64,000 nt of DNA from Oscillibacter sp. Its GTDB lineage: Bacteria > Bacillota > Clostridia > Oscillospirales > Oscillospiraceae. The stretch lies in the NCBI GenBank assembly GCA_017937405.1, contig JAGBDS010000033.1, forward strand, positions 1-64,000. Direction: 5' to 3'. Shown here one piece after another: positions 35,794 to 43,756 of the stretch. The translations under genes were made by a program, and so were the position numbers. Positions within the stretch are counted from its first letter, which is position 1. Each line of letters opens with the position of its first letter. The notes beneath the pieces were generated by a model. The model saw only the letters and a list, made by a program, of their open reading frames with translations, was not told the origin of the DNA and made no database searches.

Positions 35794-36864
35794 GTGGCAA
35801 AGGAACTTTGGAAAGGTAATGAAGCCATCGCCGAGGCTGCCATCCGCGCCGGCTGCGACTGCTTCTTCGGCTATCCCATCACCCCGCAGAGCGAGGTCCC
35901 TGAGTATATGTCCGTCCATCTGCCTCAGCACGGCGGCGTGTTCGTCCAGTCCGAGTCCGAGGTGGCGGCCATCAACATGGTCTATGGCGCCGCCGGCTCC
36001 GGTATGCGGGCCATGACCTCTTCCTCCTCTCCCGGCATCAGCCTGAAGCAGGAAGGCATTACATATCTGGCAGGCGCGGAAGTCCCTGCCGTCATCGTCA
36101 ACTGTATGCGCGGCGGCCCCGGCCTGGGCACCATCCAGCCCGCTCAGGGCGACTACTACCAGGCCACCCGCGGCGGCGGCAACGGCGACTACCGCACTGT
36201 GGTCCTGGCCCCCTCCAACGTGCAGGAGACCGTGGACTTCGTCCAGGAGGCCTTTGACATCGCGGACCAGTACCGCAACCCCGTGGTGGTCCTGGCTGAC
36301 GGACTGATCGGTCAGATGATGGAGCCCATCGAGTGGCGGGAAGTCCCCAAGCGGGACCTGCCTCCCAAGGACTGGGCGGCCTGCGGCCGGAAGGGCCGTG
36401 ACCATCACAATGTCATCAACTCCCTGTTCATCGACCCTGAAGAGTGCAACCAGCTCAACAACCACCTGACGGAAAAGTACGCGGAGATGGCCAAAAACGA
36501 GGTCCGCTGGGAGGAAGTTGAGTGCGAGGACGCCGAGCTGGTCATCACCGCTTACGGCACCCCCGCCCGTATCGCTCTGACGGCTCTGGAGACCCTGCGG
36601 GCCGAGGGCATCAAGGCCGGCCTGTTCCGTCCCATCACCCTGTGGCCCTTCCCCGAGAAGGCGCTGCATGAGCTGGCCGCCAAGGAACATGTCAAGGCGG
36701 TCCTGGACGTGGAGATGAGCTCCACCGGCCAGATGATCGACGATGTCCGCCTGGCCGTGGAGGGCCAGAAGCCCATTTCCTATCTGGGCCAAGCCGGCGG
36801 CGTGATGCCCACCGTAGAGGAAATGATCGAATCGGCCAAGAAGGCCTTGAAGGAGGTCAAGTGA
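35794..36864 (+). CDS. vorB: 2-oxoacid:ferredoxin oxidoreductase, alpha subunit (VorB/KorA type)
   Basis: 356 residues from a GTG with AAGGAGGT 8 bases upstream. It has the pyrimidine-binding domain and domain II of the family: GNEAIAEAAIRAGCDCFFGY, PITPQSEVPEYM, SESEVAAINMVYGAAGSG, TSSSSPGISLKQEGI and RGGPGLGTIQPAQGDY. The complex oxidatively decarboxylates 2-oxoacids to acyl-CoA with ferredoxin, or runs in reverse. VorB-like proteins act on branched 2-oxoacids, and a branched-chain aminotransferase gene follows the operon, but 2-oxoglutarate or an aryl substrate cannot be excluded from sequence. Confidence 0.93.
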   Translation: MAKELWKGNEAIAEAAIRAGCDCFFGYPITPQSEVPEYMSVHLPQHGGVFVQSESEVAAINMVYGAAGSGMRAMTSSSSPGISLKQEGITYLAGAEVPAVIVNCMRGGPGLGTIQPAQGDYYQATRGGGNGDYRTVVLAPSNVQETVDFVQEAFDIADQYRNPVVVLADGLIGQMMEPIEWREVPKRDLPPKDWAACGRKGRDHHNVINSLFIDPEECNQLNNHLTEKYAEMAKNEVRWEEVECEDAELVITAYGTPARIALTALETLRAEGIKAGLFRPITLWPFPEKALHELAAKEHVKAVLDVEMSSTGQMIDDVRLAVEGQKPISYLGQAGGVMPTVEEMIESAKKALKEVK

Positions 36865-36865
36865 T

Positions 36866-37615
36866 ATGGCGATCGTATATCAGAAGTCCGCTGGTCTGAC
36901 CGACCACGAGCTGCACTATTGCCCCGGCTGCCACCACGGCATCATCCACAAGCTGGTAGCGGAGTCCCTGGTGGAGCTGGGCCTGCTGGATGACGCCATC
37001 GGCGTCTGCCCCGTGGGCTGCTCCGTGTTTGCCTACAACTACTTCTCCTGCGACATGCTGGAAGCCGCCCATGGCCGTGCCCCCGCCGTGGCCACCGGCA
37101 TCAAGCGCACCCATCCCACCCAGGCGGTGTTCACCTATCAGGGCGACGGCGACCTGGCCTCCATCGGTGCCGCCGAGATCGTCCACGCCGCCATGCGCGG
37201 TGAGAAATTCACCACCATTTTCGTCAACAACGCCATTTACGGCATGACAGGCGGCCAGATGGCCCCCACCACCCTGATCGGCCAGCGAGCCACCACCTGC
37301 CAGTCCGGCCGTACCGTGGAGCAGGCCGGTATGCCCATCCGCGTGGCGGAGATGCTGTCCACCCTGGACGGCTGCGTCTACGCCGAGCGGGTCTGTGTCA
37401 CCGACATCGCCAACATCAACAAGGCCAAGAAGGCCATCAAGAAGGCCTTTGAGAAGCAGATGAACCGGGAGGGCTTCACCTTCATTGAGGTGCTGTCCAC
37501 CTGCCCCACCAACTGGGGCATGACGCCGCTGAAGGCCAACCAGTGGCTGAAGGAGAACATGGCCGCGTATTATCCCCTGGGTGTCATTAAGGATTCCAGT
37601 GCGGAGGTGAAATAA
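36866..37615 (+). CDS. vorA: 2-oxoacid:ferredoxin oxidoreductase, beta subunit (thiamine pyrophosphate binding)
   Basis: 249 residues, starting 1 base after the alpha subunit stop. Cys residues in LHYCPGCHHGI, GVCPVGCS and FSCDM lie near the cofactor. The thiamine pyrophosphate/magnesium motif is YQGDGDLASIGAAEIVHAAM ending in FVNNAIYGMTGGQMAPTT. It has no ferredoxin tail, which agrees with a separate delta subunit gene. Together with the alpha, gamma and delta subunits it makes the four-chain type of enzyme. Confidence 0.94.
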   Translation: MAIVYQKSAGLTDHELHYCPGCHHGIIHKLVAESLVELGLLDDAIGVCPVGCSVFAYNYFSCDMLEAAHGRAPAVATGIKRTHPTQAVFTYQGDGDLASIGAAEIVHAAMRGEKFTTIFVNNAIYGMTGGQMAPTTLIGQRATTCQSGRTVEQAGMPIRVAEMLSTLDGCVYAERVCVTDIANINKAKKAIKKAFEKQMNREGFTFIEVLSTCPTNWGMTPLKANQWLKENMAAYYPLGVIKDSSAEVK

Positions 37616-37616
37616 G

Positions 37617-38153
37617 ATGAAGAAGGAAATCATCATTTCCGGTTTCGGCGGCCAGGGCGGCCTGGCTATCGGCAAAAACCTGGCGGAGGCCGGTATGGAC
37701 GAGGGCCTGAACGTCACCTGGGCGCCCTCCTACGGCCCCGAGATGCGGGGCGGCACCGCCAACTGCTCCGTGGTCCTGTCCGACAAGCCTGTGGGCTCTC
37801 CCGTGTTCGCCCGCTGCACGGAGCTCATCGCCCTGAACGAGCCCTCTCTGGAGAAGTTCGAGGCGGGCGTTCTTCCCGGCGGCACTGTCTTCGTCAACAG
37901 CGACGTGGTCACCGACAAGGTGTCCCGTTCCGACCTGACAGCCTATTATGTCCCCTGCTCCCAGATCGCCGAGGAGGTGGGCAATCCCAAGGTCAGCAAC
38001 ATGGTCATGCTGGGTGCCTATGTGGCGGCCACCAAGGTCCTGAAGCCTGAGACCATCGAGAAGATGATCGAGGAGATGTTCGCCGGTCCCAAGGCCAAAT
38101 TCATTCCCCTGAATATCGAGGCTTTCCGCCGCGGCATGGCCTGCGTGCAGTGA
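37617..38153 (+). CDS. 2-oxoacid:ferredoxin oxidoreductase, gamma subunit
   Basis: 178 residues, starting 1 base after the beta subunit gene with GGAGGTG upstream. Family marks: IIISGFGGQGGLAIGKNLAE at the N-terminus, PSYGPEMRGGTANCSVVLSD, and VSNMVMLGAYVAATKVL. The gamma subunit contributes to CoA binding and complex assembly. It is the last gene of the operon. A 10-bp GC-rich hairpin (38176-38185 with 38199-38208) lies 23 bases after the stop but lacks a T run. Confidence 0.94.
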   Translation: MKKEIIISGFGGQGGLAIGKNLAEAGMDEGLNVTWAPSYGPEMRGGTANCSVVLSDKPVGSPVFARCTELIALNEPSLEKFEAGVLPGGTVFVNSDVVTDKVSRSDLTAYYVPCSQIAEEVGNPKVSNMVMLGAYVAATKVLKPETIEKMIEEMFAGPKAKFIPLNIEAFRRGMACVQ

Positions 38154-38175
38154 ATCCCTCTGAACTCTGAACCTC

Positions 38176-38208
38176 CCCCGGAGGGTCGGCGCCCACCGCC
38201 CTCCGGGG
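38176..38208 (+). terminator. Hairpin after the oxidoreductase operon
   Basis: CCCCGGAGGG / CCCTCCGGGG with a 13-base loop; no U tract follows, so termination is uncertain. Confidence 0.4.
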
Positions 38209-38248
38209 CTCTCTCCCCGTATTCCGGTCATTCTGTGCATTTTACCGA

Positions 38249-38277
38249 TTGACTTTGTTCCGCTATCAGCGTATAAA
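38249..38277 (+). promoter_or_regulatory. Promoter of the branched-chain aminotransferase gene
   Basis: TTGACT (38249-38254), 17-bp spacer, TATAAA (38272-38277); leaves a 5' leader of about 145 bases with no motif I recognise. Confidence 0.7.
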
Positions 38278-38428
38278 TGAAAGTGGATACGGCGAATATG
38301 TCAGCCGCCGAATACGGGACGATATGGAAGTTTGACTTTCGCCATTTCGCTTTACGCGGAATCGTGCGGAAGTCTTTTGTCGTTTTGTGCCAAAAAACTT
38401 CAATTTTTTCATAGAAGGAGAGTTTGTT

Positions 38429-39502
38429 ATGCTGGATATCAAGATCACCAAAACAACCGCCCCCAAGGCCAAGCCCGACGAGAGCAAGCTGGGCTTCGGC
38501 AAAATTTTCTCCGACCATATGTTCCTGATGGATTATGCTCCCGACAAGGGCTGGTACGACGCCCGCATCGTGCCTTATGCTCCCTTTGTTCTGGACCCCG
38601 CCTGCGTGGTGTTCCATTACGCCCAGGAACTGTTTGAGGGCATGAAGGCCTACCGCACCGCCGAGAACGACATTCAGCTGTTCCGTCCCGAATGCAACGG
38701 CCAGCGGATGCAGGATTCCTGCGACCGTATGTGCATCCCTCAGATCCCCGTGGACGATTACGTCCAGGCTGTCAAGGCTCTGGTGGAGATCGACAAGGAC
38801 TGGGTCCCCCACTCTGAGGGCGCTTCCCTGTACATCCGTCCCTTCATCATCGCCACCGACGTGGGCATGGGCGTCCACGCCAGCAAGAACTACACCTTCT
38901 GCATCATCTGCTCTCCCTCCGGCGCCTACTACGCCAGCGGCATCGACCCCGTCCGCATCTACGTCGAGGACGAGTACATCCGTGCCGCCCCCGGCCTGAC
39001 CGGCTTCACCAAGTGCGGCGGCAACTACGCCGCTTCCATCAAGGCCGGCGAGCTGGCCGAGCAGAAGGGCTTCGCCCAGGTGCTGTGGCTGGACGGCGTG
39101 GAGAAGAAGTACGTCGAGGAAGTCGGTGCCATGAACATCTTCTTCATGATTGACGGCAAGATCTACACCGCCGCCTGCGTGGGCACCGTGCTGCCCGGCG
39201 TTACCCGCCGCAGCTGCATCGAGCTGCTGAAGGACTGGGGCTATGAGGTCATCGAGGGCAAGCTGGCCATCGCCGACATTATGAAGGCCGGCCACGAGGG
39301 CCGCCTGGACGAGGTCTTCGGCACCGGCACCGCCGCCGTCGTCTCCCCCGTCAAGGAGCTGGACTGGAAGGGCGACAAGGTGGACATCTCCGGCGGCAAG
39401 ATCGGCCCCGTCACCCAGAGACTGTACGATACCATGACCGGCATCCAGTGGGGCAAGCTGCCCGACACCAAGGGCTGGATCGTCCCCGTCTGCAAGGGCT
39501 GA
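38429..39502 (+). CDS. ilvE: Branched-chain amino acid aminotransferase
   Basis: 357 residues from ATG 38429 (GAAGGAGAG upstream). Fold-type IV PLP aminotransferase: VFHYAQELFEGMKAYR, SLYIRPFIIATDVGMGV, the catalytic Lys in FTKCGGNYAASIKA-type segment, and QVLWLDGVEKKYVEEVGAMN. It interconverts Leu, Ile and Val with their 2-oxoacids using 2-oxoglutarate. Its length and motif set fit the mitochondrial/Gram-positive long type. Placement after the 2-oxoacid:ferredoxin oxidoreductase suggests that branched-chain oxoacids pass between the two enzymes, but it has its own promoter and no GntR-like site was seen. Confidence 0.95.
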   Translation: MLDIKITKTTAPKAKPDESKLGFGKIFSDHMFLMDYAPDKGWYDARIVPYAPFVLDPACVVFHYAQELFEGMKAYRTAENDIQLFRPECNGQRMQDSCDRMCIPQIPVDDYVQAVKALVEIDKDWVPHSEGASLYIRPFIIATDVGMGVHASKNYTFCIICSPSGAYYASGIDPVRIYVEDEYIRAAPGLTGFTKCGGNYAASIKAGELAEQKGFAQVLWLDGVEKKYVEEVGAMNIFFMIDGKIYTAACVGTVLPGVTRRSCIELLKDWGYEVIEGKLAIADIMKAGHEGRLDEVFGTGTAAVVSPVKELDWKGDKVDISGGKIGPVTQRLYDTMTGIQWGKLPDTKGWIVPVCKG

Positions 39503-39522
39503 TACCTTATATAATATATAAT

Positions 39523-39557
39523 AAAAAAGGAGAGGCGCACCGCGCCTCTCCTTTTTT
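39523..39557. terminator. Bidirectional terminator between ilvE and the 94-residue gene
   Basis: 16-bp perfect stem AAAAAAGGAGAGGCGC / GCGCCTCTCCTTTTTT with a 3-base loop. The stop codon of the minus-strand gene lies in its foot. Confidence 0.9.
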
Positions 39558-39840
39558 ATATCTGCTCCGCGGCTTGGAAGGGGACCAGCACCTGTCCGGC
39601 CCGCTCCACGTCCTCCGGACGGACGGCAATGTAATACACCCGCCGGTCGATCCAGCCGTTGGGCCCGTAATTCCGGCGGTCGATCTTGGCGCCGCAGCTG
39701 CAAAGGGGTATCTCCCCCTCGTAGGAATTAGCCTCCATGATCTCAATGCCCGCCGCTTTCAGGGCCTCCTTCGCCACCTGCCATCGGGCTTTGTCCCCGG
39801 GTGCCCGGAACACCACTTCCCGCTTGCCAAACAGCGCCAT
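39556..39840 (-). CDS. Small hypothetical protein coupled to deoD
   Basis: 94 residues. The ATG is 2 bases past the deoD stop, so it is almost surely co-translated with it. I do not recognise a family with certainty; an amphipathic helix (KARWQVAKEALKAAGIEIME) followed by short strands, the pair PLCSCG and a VYYIAVRPEDVERAGQVL ending are a little like DUF2007-type small alpha/beta proteins. Soluble, no signal peptide. It is the last gene of the nitroreductase-aldolase-mtnA-deoD unit. Confidence 0.72.
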   Translation of the reverse strand: MALFGKREVVFRAPGDKARWQVAKEALKAAGIEIMEANSYEGEIPLCSCGAKIDRRNYGPNGWIDRRVYYIAVRPEDVERAGQVLVPFQAAEQI

Positions 39841-39842
39841 GG

Positions 39843-40577
39843 TCAGTCCTCCGCCGCCTTCCAGGCGGTCTCCAGGGCAATTTCCATCATCTCATGGAAG
39901 GAATCCTGCCGCTCCTCGGCGGACAGGGCCTCGCCGGTGAAGATGTGGTCAGAGATGGTCAGAATGCTGAGGGCCTTCTTCCCCAGCCGCTGGGCCGTCC
40001 AGTACAGGCCCGCCGTCTCCATCTCCACCGCCAAGATACCGAACTTGCGGTAGGTCCCGGCAGCCTCGCTGTTGTCATTGTAGAACTGGTCGGCGGTGAA
40101 CACCTGGCCCACGTCCGCCCGAACGCCCAAGCGCTCCGCGGCAGCCACAGCGTCCCGCAGCATCCCATAGTCCGCGGTAGCGCAGAGCTGGCCGGGAAAA
40201 CGGTACTGATCGGCAAAGTGAGAGTTGGTGGACGCGCCCATGGCGATGACCACGTCCCGGACCTTCACATCGTCGCCGATGCCGCCGGCGGAGCCGATAC
40301 GGATGATGGACTCCACGCCGAAGAAGTTGTACAGCTCATAGGTGTACAGGCCGATGGAGGGCACGCCCATGCCATGGCCCATGACGGAAATTTTCTTGCC
40401 CTTGTAGGTGCCAGTGTAGCCCAGCATATTACGGACGGTGTTGAAGCATACAGGATTTTCCAGATAGTGCTCCGCCACGTACTTGGCCCGCAGGGGGTCG
40501 CCGGGCATCAGCATGACCTTGGCAACATTGGCTTCCTCTGCCGCGATGCAGGCGGAGGGGGATTCTTTGACCGCCAT
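39843..40577 (-). CDS. deoD: DeoD-type purine nucleoside phosphorylase
   Basis: 244 residues, the hexameric trimer-of-dimers PNP family. Motifs: MLMPGDPLRAKYVAEHYLEN with the phosphate-binding Gly, GHGMGVPSIGLYTYEL, IRIGSAGGIGDDVKVRDVVI, and the ribose-binding AVEMETAGLYWTA; the catalytic Asp is in ISDHIFTGE. DeoD enzymes cleave adenosine- and guanosine-type nucleosides with phosphate. Because it is followed in metabolism by an MtnA-type isomerase and a class II aldolase encoded just upstream, its relevant substrate here could be 5'-deoxyadenosine or methylthioadenosine. AGGAGGAAT precedes the ATG. Confidence 0.93.
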   Translation of the reverse strand: MAVKESPSACIAAEEANVAKVMLMPGDPLRAKYVAEHYLENPVCFNTVRNMLGYTGTYKGKKISVMGHGMGVPSIGLYTYELYNFFGVESIIRIGSAGGIGDDVKVRDVVIAMGASTNSHFADQYRFPGQLCATADYGMLRDAVAAAERLGVRADVGQVFTADQFYNDNSEAAGTYRKFGILAVEMETAGLYWTAQRLGKKALSILTISDHIFTGEALSAEERQDSFHEMMEIALETAWKAAED

Positions 40578-40611
40578 TTCCGATTCCTCCTTGTATAGTT
40601 TGTGTCAGATT

Positions 40612-41685
40612 TTACTTTTTGTTGTCGAATAGCGCCGCCAGGCTCTCGGTATAGGGTGCCCGGCAGATGCCCTTCTCCGTGATGATGCCCTCGATGAGGC
40701 TGTGGTCCGTCACATCGAAGGCCGGGTTGTAGCACTTCACGTCCGACAGGGCCATGGGCTTTTCATACCACATATTTTTAATTTCGTCCGGGTCCCGTTC
40801 CTCAATGGGGATATGGTCTCCGTCGGGGCAGGCTATGTCGATGGTGCTGGTGGGGCCCAGCACATAGAAGGGAATGCCGTAGTGCTTCGCCAAAATCGCC
40901 ACGCCGCTGGTGCCGATCTTGTTGGCGGTATCGCCGTTGGCGGCCACCCGGTCGCAGCCTACGAAGCAAGCCTGGACCCAGCCATTTTTCATGACGATGG
41001 AGGCCATGTTGTCGCAAATCAGCGTCACATCCACGCCGGCCCGCTGCAGCTCGTAGCTGGTGAGCCGGGCGCCCTGGAGCAGGGGCCGGGTCTCGTCAGA
41101 GAACACACGGAACTTCATGCCCCGCTCCGTTCCCAGCAGAATGGGGCCCAGCGCCGTGCCGTACTGGGAGGTGGCAAGGGGCCCCGCATTACAGTGGGTC
41201 AGGATGCCGTCGCCGTCCTTCACCACCGTCAGACCGTATTCGGAGATAGCGGTGCACTTGGCAATGTCGTCCTCGTGAATGGCGGCCGCCTTTTCGTACA
41301 GCACCTCCAGCAGCGCCGCCCGGGGCAGGGACAGGTTTTCCTTCGCTGTTTTCAGCATCTCCCGAATAGCCCAGCTCAGGTTCACCGCCGTGGGGCGGGA
41401 GCTGTTCAGATACGCGCCATATTCCTCCAGCTTCGGATAAAAGTCCGCGTCCTCCGGGATGCTCCGGGCCAGTACATACATAGAGTAGGCGGCGCAGATG
41501 CCGATGGCCGGGGCGCCCCGGACTCTCAAGGTCTTGATGGCGTCGTACATCTCCTCCGCCGTGGTCAGCCGGAGGAATTTTTCTTCATTGGGCAGCAGGG
41601 TCTGGTCTAAAATGACCAACTCCTCCGCCGCCTTGTCATAGCGGATATTCTCCACATGGGTCACTTTCCGCAGTTCATTATCCAT
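40612..41685 (-). CDS. mtnA: S-methyl-5-thioribose-1-phosphate isomerase family (MtnA-like)
   Basis: 357 residues from ATG 41685 (GGGAGGTG upstream); the longer frame to 41739 has no support. Family residues are present: [14 protein letters not shown], the catalytic Cys in [12 protein letters not shown], the Asp in [19 protein letters not shown], and CDNMASIVM. MtnA isomerises 5-methylthioribose-1-P to the ribulose form; close relatives do the same with 5-deoxyribose-1-P. No other methionine-salvage gene (mtnB, C, D, K, W) is nearby, and the neighbour is a class II aldolase, which favours the shorter aldolase route to DHAP. It overlaps the aldolase end by 8 bases. Confidence 0.92.
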   Translation of the reverse strand: MDNELRKVTHVENIRYDKAAEELVILDQTLLPNEEKFLRLTTAEEMYDAIKTLRVRGAPAIGICAAYSMYVLARSIPEDADFYPKLEEYGAYLNSSRPTAVNLSWAIREMLKTAKENLSLPRAALLEVLYEKAAAIHEDDIAKCTAISEYGLTVVKDGDGILTHCNAGPLATSQYGTALGPILLGTERGMKFRVFSDETRPLLQGARLTSYELQRAGVDVTLICDNMASIVMKNGWVQACFVGCDRVAANGDTANKIGTSGVAILAKHYGIPFYVLGPTSTIDIACPDGDHIPIEERDPDEIKNMWYEKPMALSDVKCYNPAFDVTDHSLIEGIITEKGICRAPYTESLAALFDNKK

Positions 41686-42340
41686 GGCGCACCTCCCGTA
41701 ATGTCTGATACATTCCCCGCAGGCCCTGGAGGCGGGCAACTTCCTCCTCTGTCAGCGGAACGCCGCCGCCCAGCAGTTGGGCATTTAGCACGATCTTCGC
41801 CGTATGCTCCACCGTCTCCAGACGGTCAAAGGCCTCCCATAAATCGCCGCCCCAGGCCAGGGCGCCGTGATTTGCCAGCAGCAGGGCGTTGTGGTCCGCC
41901 AGATAGGGACGGACACTTTGGGGCACCTCCTCAGTGGAGAGCATGGCGAAGGAGGGCGTGCAGGGCACCTGCCCCAGCCCCGCCACCAGTTCAGAGAGAT
42001 AGGGCGTCTCCAGGCCCCGGCGGCAGACAGCAAACGCCGTGGACACCGGCGGATGGGCATGGACCACGGCGTTTACGTCGGGCCTGCCCCGGTAGACCTC
42101 CAGGTGCATCTTGCCCTCGGAGGAGGGATGGCGGTTTCCCTCGATCACGGTGCCGTCCAGGTCCGTCACCAGCAGCATGTCCGGGGTCATCCGTCCCTTG
42201 CTGACACCGGAGGGTGTGATGAGCAGGCGGCCCTCGCCTACCCTCACGGAGATGTTGCCGTCGTTGGCGGCCACATAGCCCCGGTCATACAGGAGTTTCC
42301 CTACCCGACAGACGGCCTCCCGTTCTTCCTGAAAAGTCAT
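41678..42340 (-). CDS. Class II aldolase/adducin family protein (5-deoxyribulose/methylthioribulose phosphate aldolase candidate)
   Basis: 220 residues from ATG 42340, 2 bases after the nitroreductase stop. Zinc class II aldolase of the FucA/AraD family: [20 protein letters not shown] near the N-terminus, [13 protein letters not shown], the zinc ligands in [12 protein letters not shown], and [12 protein letters not shown]. FucA-like enzymes split 1-phosphate ketoses to DHAP and an aldehyde. Next to an MtnA-like isomerase and a nucleoside phosphorylase it fits the so-called DHAP shunt (Ald2/DrdA), giving DHAP plus acetaldehyde or methylthioacetaldehyde. Fuculose or rhamnulose phosphate are alternatives, but no fucose or rhamnose genes are present. 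Confidence 0.88.
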   Translation of the reverse strand: MTFQEEREAVCRVGKLLYDRGYVAANDGNISVRVGEGRLLITPSGVSKGRMTPDMLLVTDLDGTVIEGNRHPSSEGKMHLEVYRGRPDVNAVVHAHPPVSTAFAVCRRGLETPYLSELVAGLGQVPCTPSFAMLSTEEVPQSVRPYLADHNALLLANHGALAWGGDLWEAFDRLETVEHTAKIVLNAQLLGGGVPLTEEEVARLQGLRGMYQTLREVRHG

Positions 42341-42342
42341 AC

Positions 42343-42867
42343 TCACACCCGGCGGATGTAGTCGGCCTTCCGGGGCTTGGCTGCGGGGACGGGACCGTCG
42401 GCATAGCCCAGGACGCAGATGCCCACACCCCGGTATTTCTCGTCCAGGCCCCACTTTTTCAGCACTTCCTTACCGGCGGGCGTGTCGAAATACTCCATGC
42501 AGCGGTTGATCCAGCAGGAGCCCACACCGATGGACGCGGCGGCGATCATCAGATTGCCCATCACCAGGGAGCCGTCCTGAAGCCAGTTGGCGGCCTCGCC
42601 GTCGGCCAGCACCACCACCGCCGTGGGCGCCCCGTAGAAGGGGTCCGCGCCGGGCTTGCCCTGGATCTCCGCGTTGGCCTTGGACAGCATGGAGATGGTC
42701 TCCTGATCCTGCACCACCACCATGACGGCGGACTGCAGTCCCTTGCCACTGGCGGCCCAAGTACCGGCCTCTAGAATGGCGTCCAGCTCCTCGTCCTTGA
42801 TCTGCTCCGCCTTATACTTGCGGATACTGCGGCGCTCTTTCAGAACTTTCAATGTCTCATTCGTCAT
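42343..42867 (-). CDS. Nitroreductase family FMN oxidoreductase
   Basis: 174 residues from the ATG at 42867 (AAGGGGG 9 bases upstream; the ATG at 42873 is also possible but very close to that site). FMN-binding marks: LKERRSIRKYKAEQI, AGTWAASGKGLQSAVM, MGNLMIAAASIGVGSCWINR, and a C-terminal GYADGP region. Such enzymes reduce nitroaromatics, quinones or flavins with NAD(P)H; the substrate is unknown. It is the first gene of the five-gene minus-strand unit with aldolase, mtnA, deoD and the 94-residue gene, and may be a passenger. Confidence 0.9.
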   Translation of the reverse strand: MTNETLKVLKERRSIRKYKAEQIKDEELDAILEAGTWAASGKGLQSAVMVVVQDQETISMLSKANAEIQGKPGADPFYGAPTAVVVLADGEAANWLQDGSLVMGNLMIAAASIGVGSCWINRCMEYFDTPAGKEVLKKWGLDEKYRGVGICVLGYADGPVPAAKPRKADYIRRV

Positions 42868-42939
42868 TATCATAAACCCCCTTCGGTTTTTTCTCAGTGT
42901 ACCGCAATTTTACCCGCGGTGCAAGGGGTGTATATGCGG

Positions 42940-42968
42940 TTGACATAAAATTATTAAGGTGCTATGAT
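42940..42968 (+). promoter_or_regulatory. Promoter of the lipoprotein gene
   Basis: TTGACA (42940-42945), 17-bp spacer, TATGAT (42963-42968), 29 bases before the start at 42998. One of the best sigma-A matches in the window. Confidence 0.85.
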
Positions 42969-42997
42969 TTTCACAAATCACACAGGGAGGGACTCTT

Positions 42998-43660
42998 TTG
43001 AAAACAAGAAATCGGTTTTATCTTTTGGTGCTTTGTCTGGTGTTTTTGACCGGGTGCGGGTCAAAGCAAGCAGAGCCCCCCGCGCAAGCGCAGGAGCCTC
43101 CTGGCATGGAACAGCCAGAAGCCCCGGCAGAGAAGCCGGAGACTCCCGCCGAGGAGCCGGAGGCCCCGGAGCAGAAGGCCGATGCCCTCCCCGACGCGCT
43201 GCCTCTGGACCTGATGTTCGCCAGCGGCGCCGGCGGCTGGTCCACAGACCTCACTCTGGAGCGGGACGGCTCCTTTACCGGAGTGTACCATGACTCGGAA
43301 ATGGGCAGCACCGGCCCGGAATACCCCAACGGCTCCTGCTACATCTGCACCTTCAGTGGCCGTTTCGGAGACATCCGTCAGGTGAACGGCCACACCTGGG
43401 CCATGTCTCTGGAGGCCCTGACCATCCAGGAGACCCCCGCCGAGGAGTGGATCGAGGACGGTATCCGCTACATCACCTCCGAGCCCTACGGCCTGGAGGA
43501 GGGAACGGAGTTTCTCCTTTACAGCCCAGAGACTCCCACAGAGGGTCTGAACGAGGACTTTTTGATCTGGTGGCCCAGCTGGAACGTGGAGGACACCGGC
43601 ACGCTGAACTGCTGGGGCCTTCTGAACCAGGAGATGGGCTACGGCTTCTTCACCTATTGA
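42998..43660 (+). CDS. Putative lipoprotein with Pro/Glu-rich linker
   Basis: 220 residues from a TTG start with GGGAGG 7 bases upstream. A lipoprotein signal peptide (FYLLVLCLVFLTGC) ends in the lipobox Cys20. Residues about 25-60 are a Pro/Glu/Ala linker (APAEKPETPAEEPEAPEQKA), as in many surface-exposed lipoproteins. The folded part from about 65 has several Trp, Tyr and paired acidic residues and four Cys; I do not recognise a family. It should be anchored on the outer face of the membrane. It has its own strong promoter and no clear operon partner. Confidence 0.85.
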   Translation: MKTRNRFYLLVLCLVFLTGCGSKQAEPPAQAQEPPGMEQPEAPAEKPETPAEEPEAPEQKADALPDALPLDLMFASGAGGWSTDLTLERDGSFTGVYHDSEMGSTGPEYPNGSCYICTFSGRFGDIRQVNGHTWAMSLEALTIQETPAEEWIEDGIRYITSEPYGLEEGTEFLLYSPETPTEGLNEDFLIWWPSWNVEDTGTLNCWGLLNQEMGYGFFTY

Positions 43661-43716
43661 CGTCTCTTTTTGTCAAATTTTTTCCAAAAGGGGCTGGTTT
43701 TTTCCCTATCTTTTCT

Positions 43717-43735
43717 GTATGATATAGCATCATAC
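43717..43735. promoter_or_regulatory. Palindrome upstream of the PLP aminotransferase gene
   Basis: GTATGAT / ATCATAC separated by 5 bases. Its half-sites match those near 22072 and 34771-34808, though the spacing is 2 bases longer. The left half also reads as an extended -10 (TGTATGAT), with only a weak -35 upstream. Confidence 0.45.
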
Positions 43736-43756
43736 CAGTTAAGGAGTTGACCCGCT

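Noticed and set aside
38277..38413. 45-codon frame in the leader of ilvE, considered as an attenuation peptide
   Set aside because: No cluster of Leu, Ile or Val codons, no ribosome site, its ATG overlaps the -10 box, and no terminator lies before ilvE.
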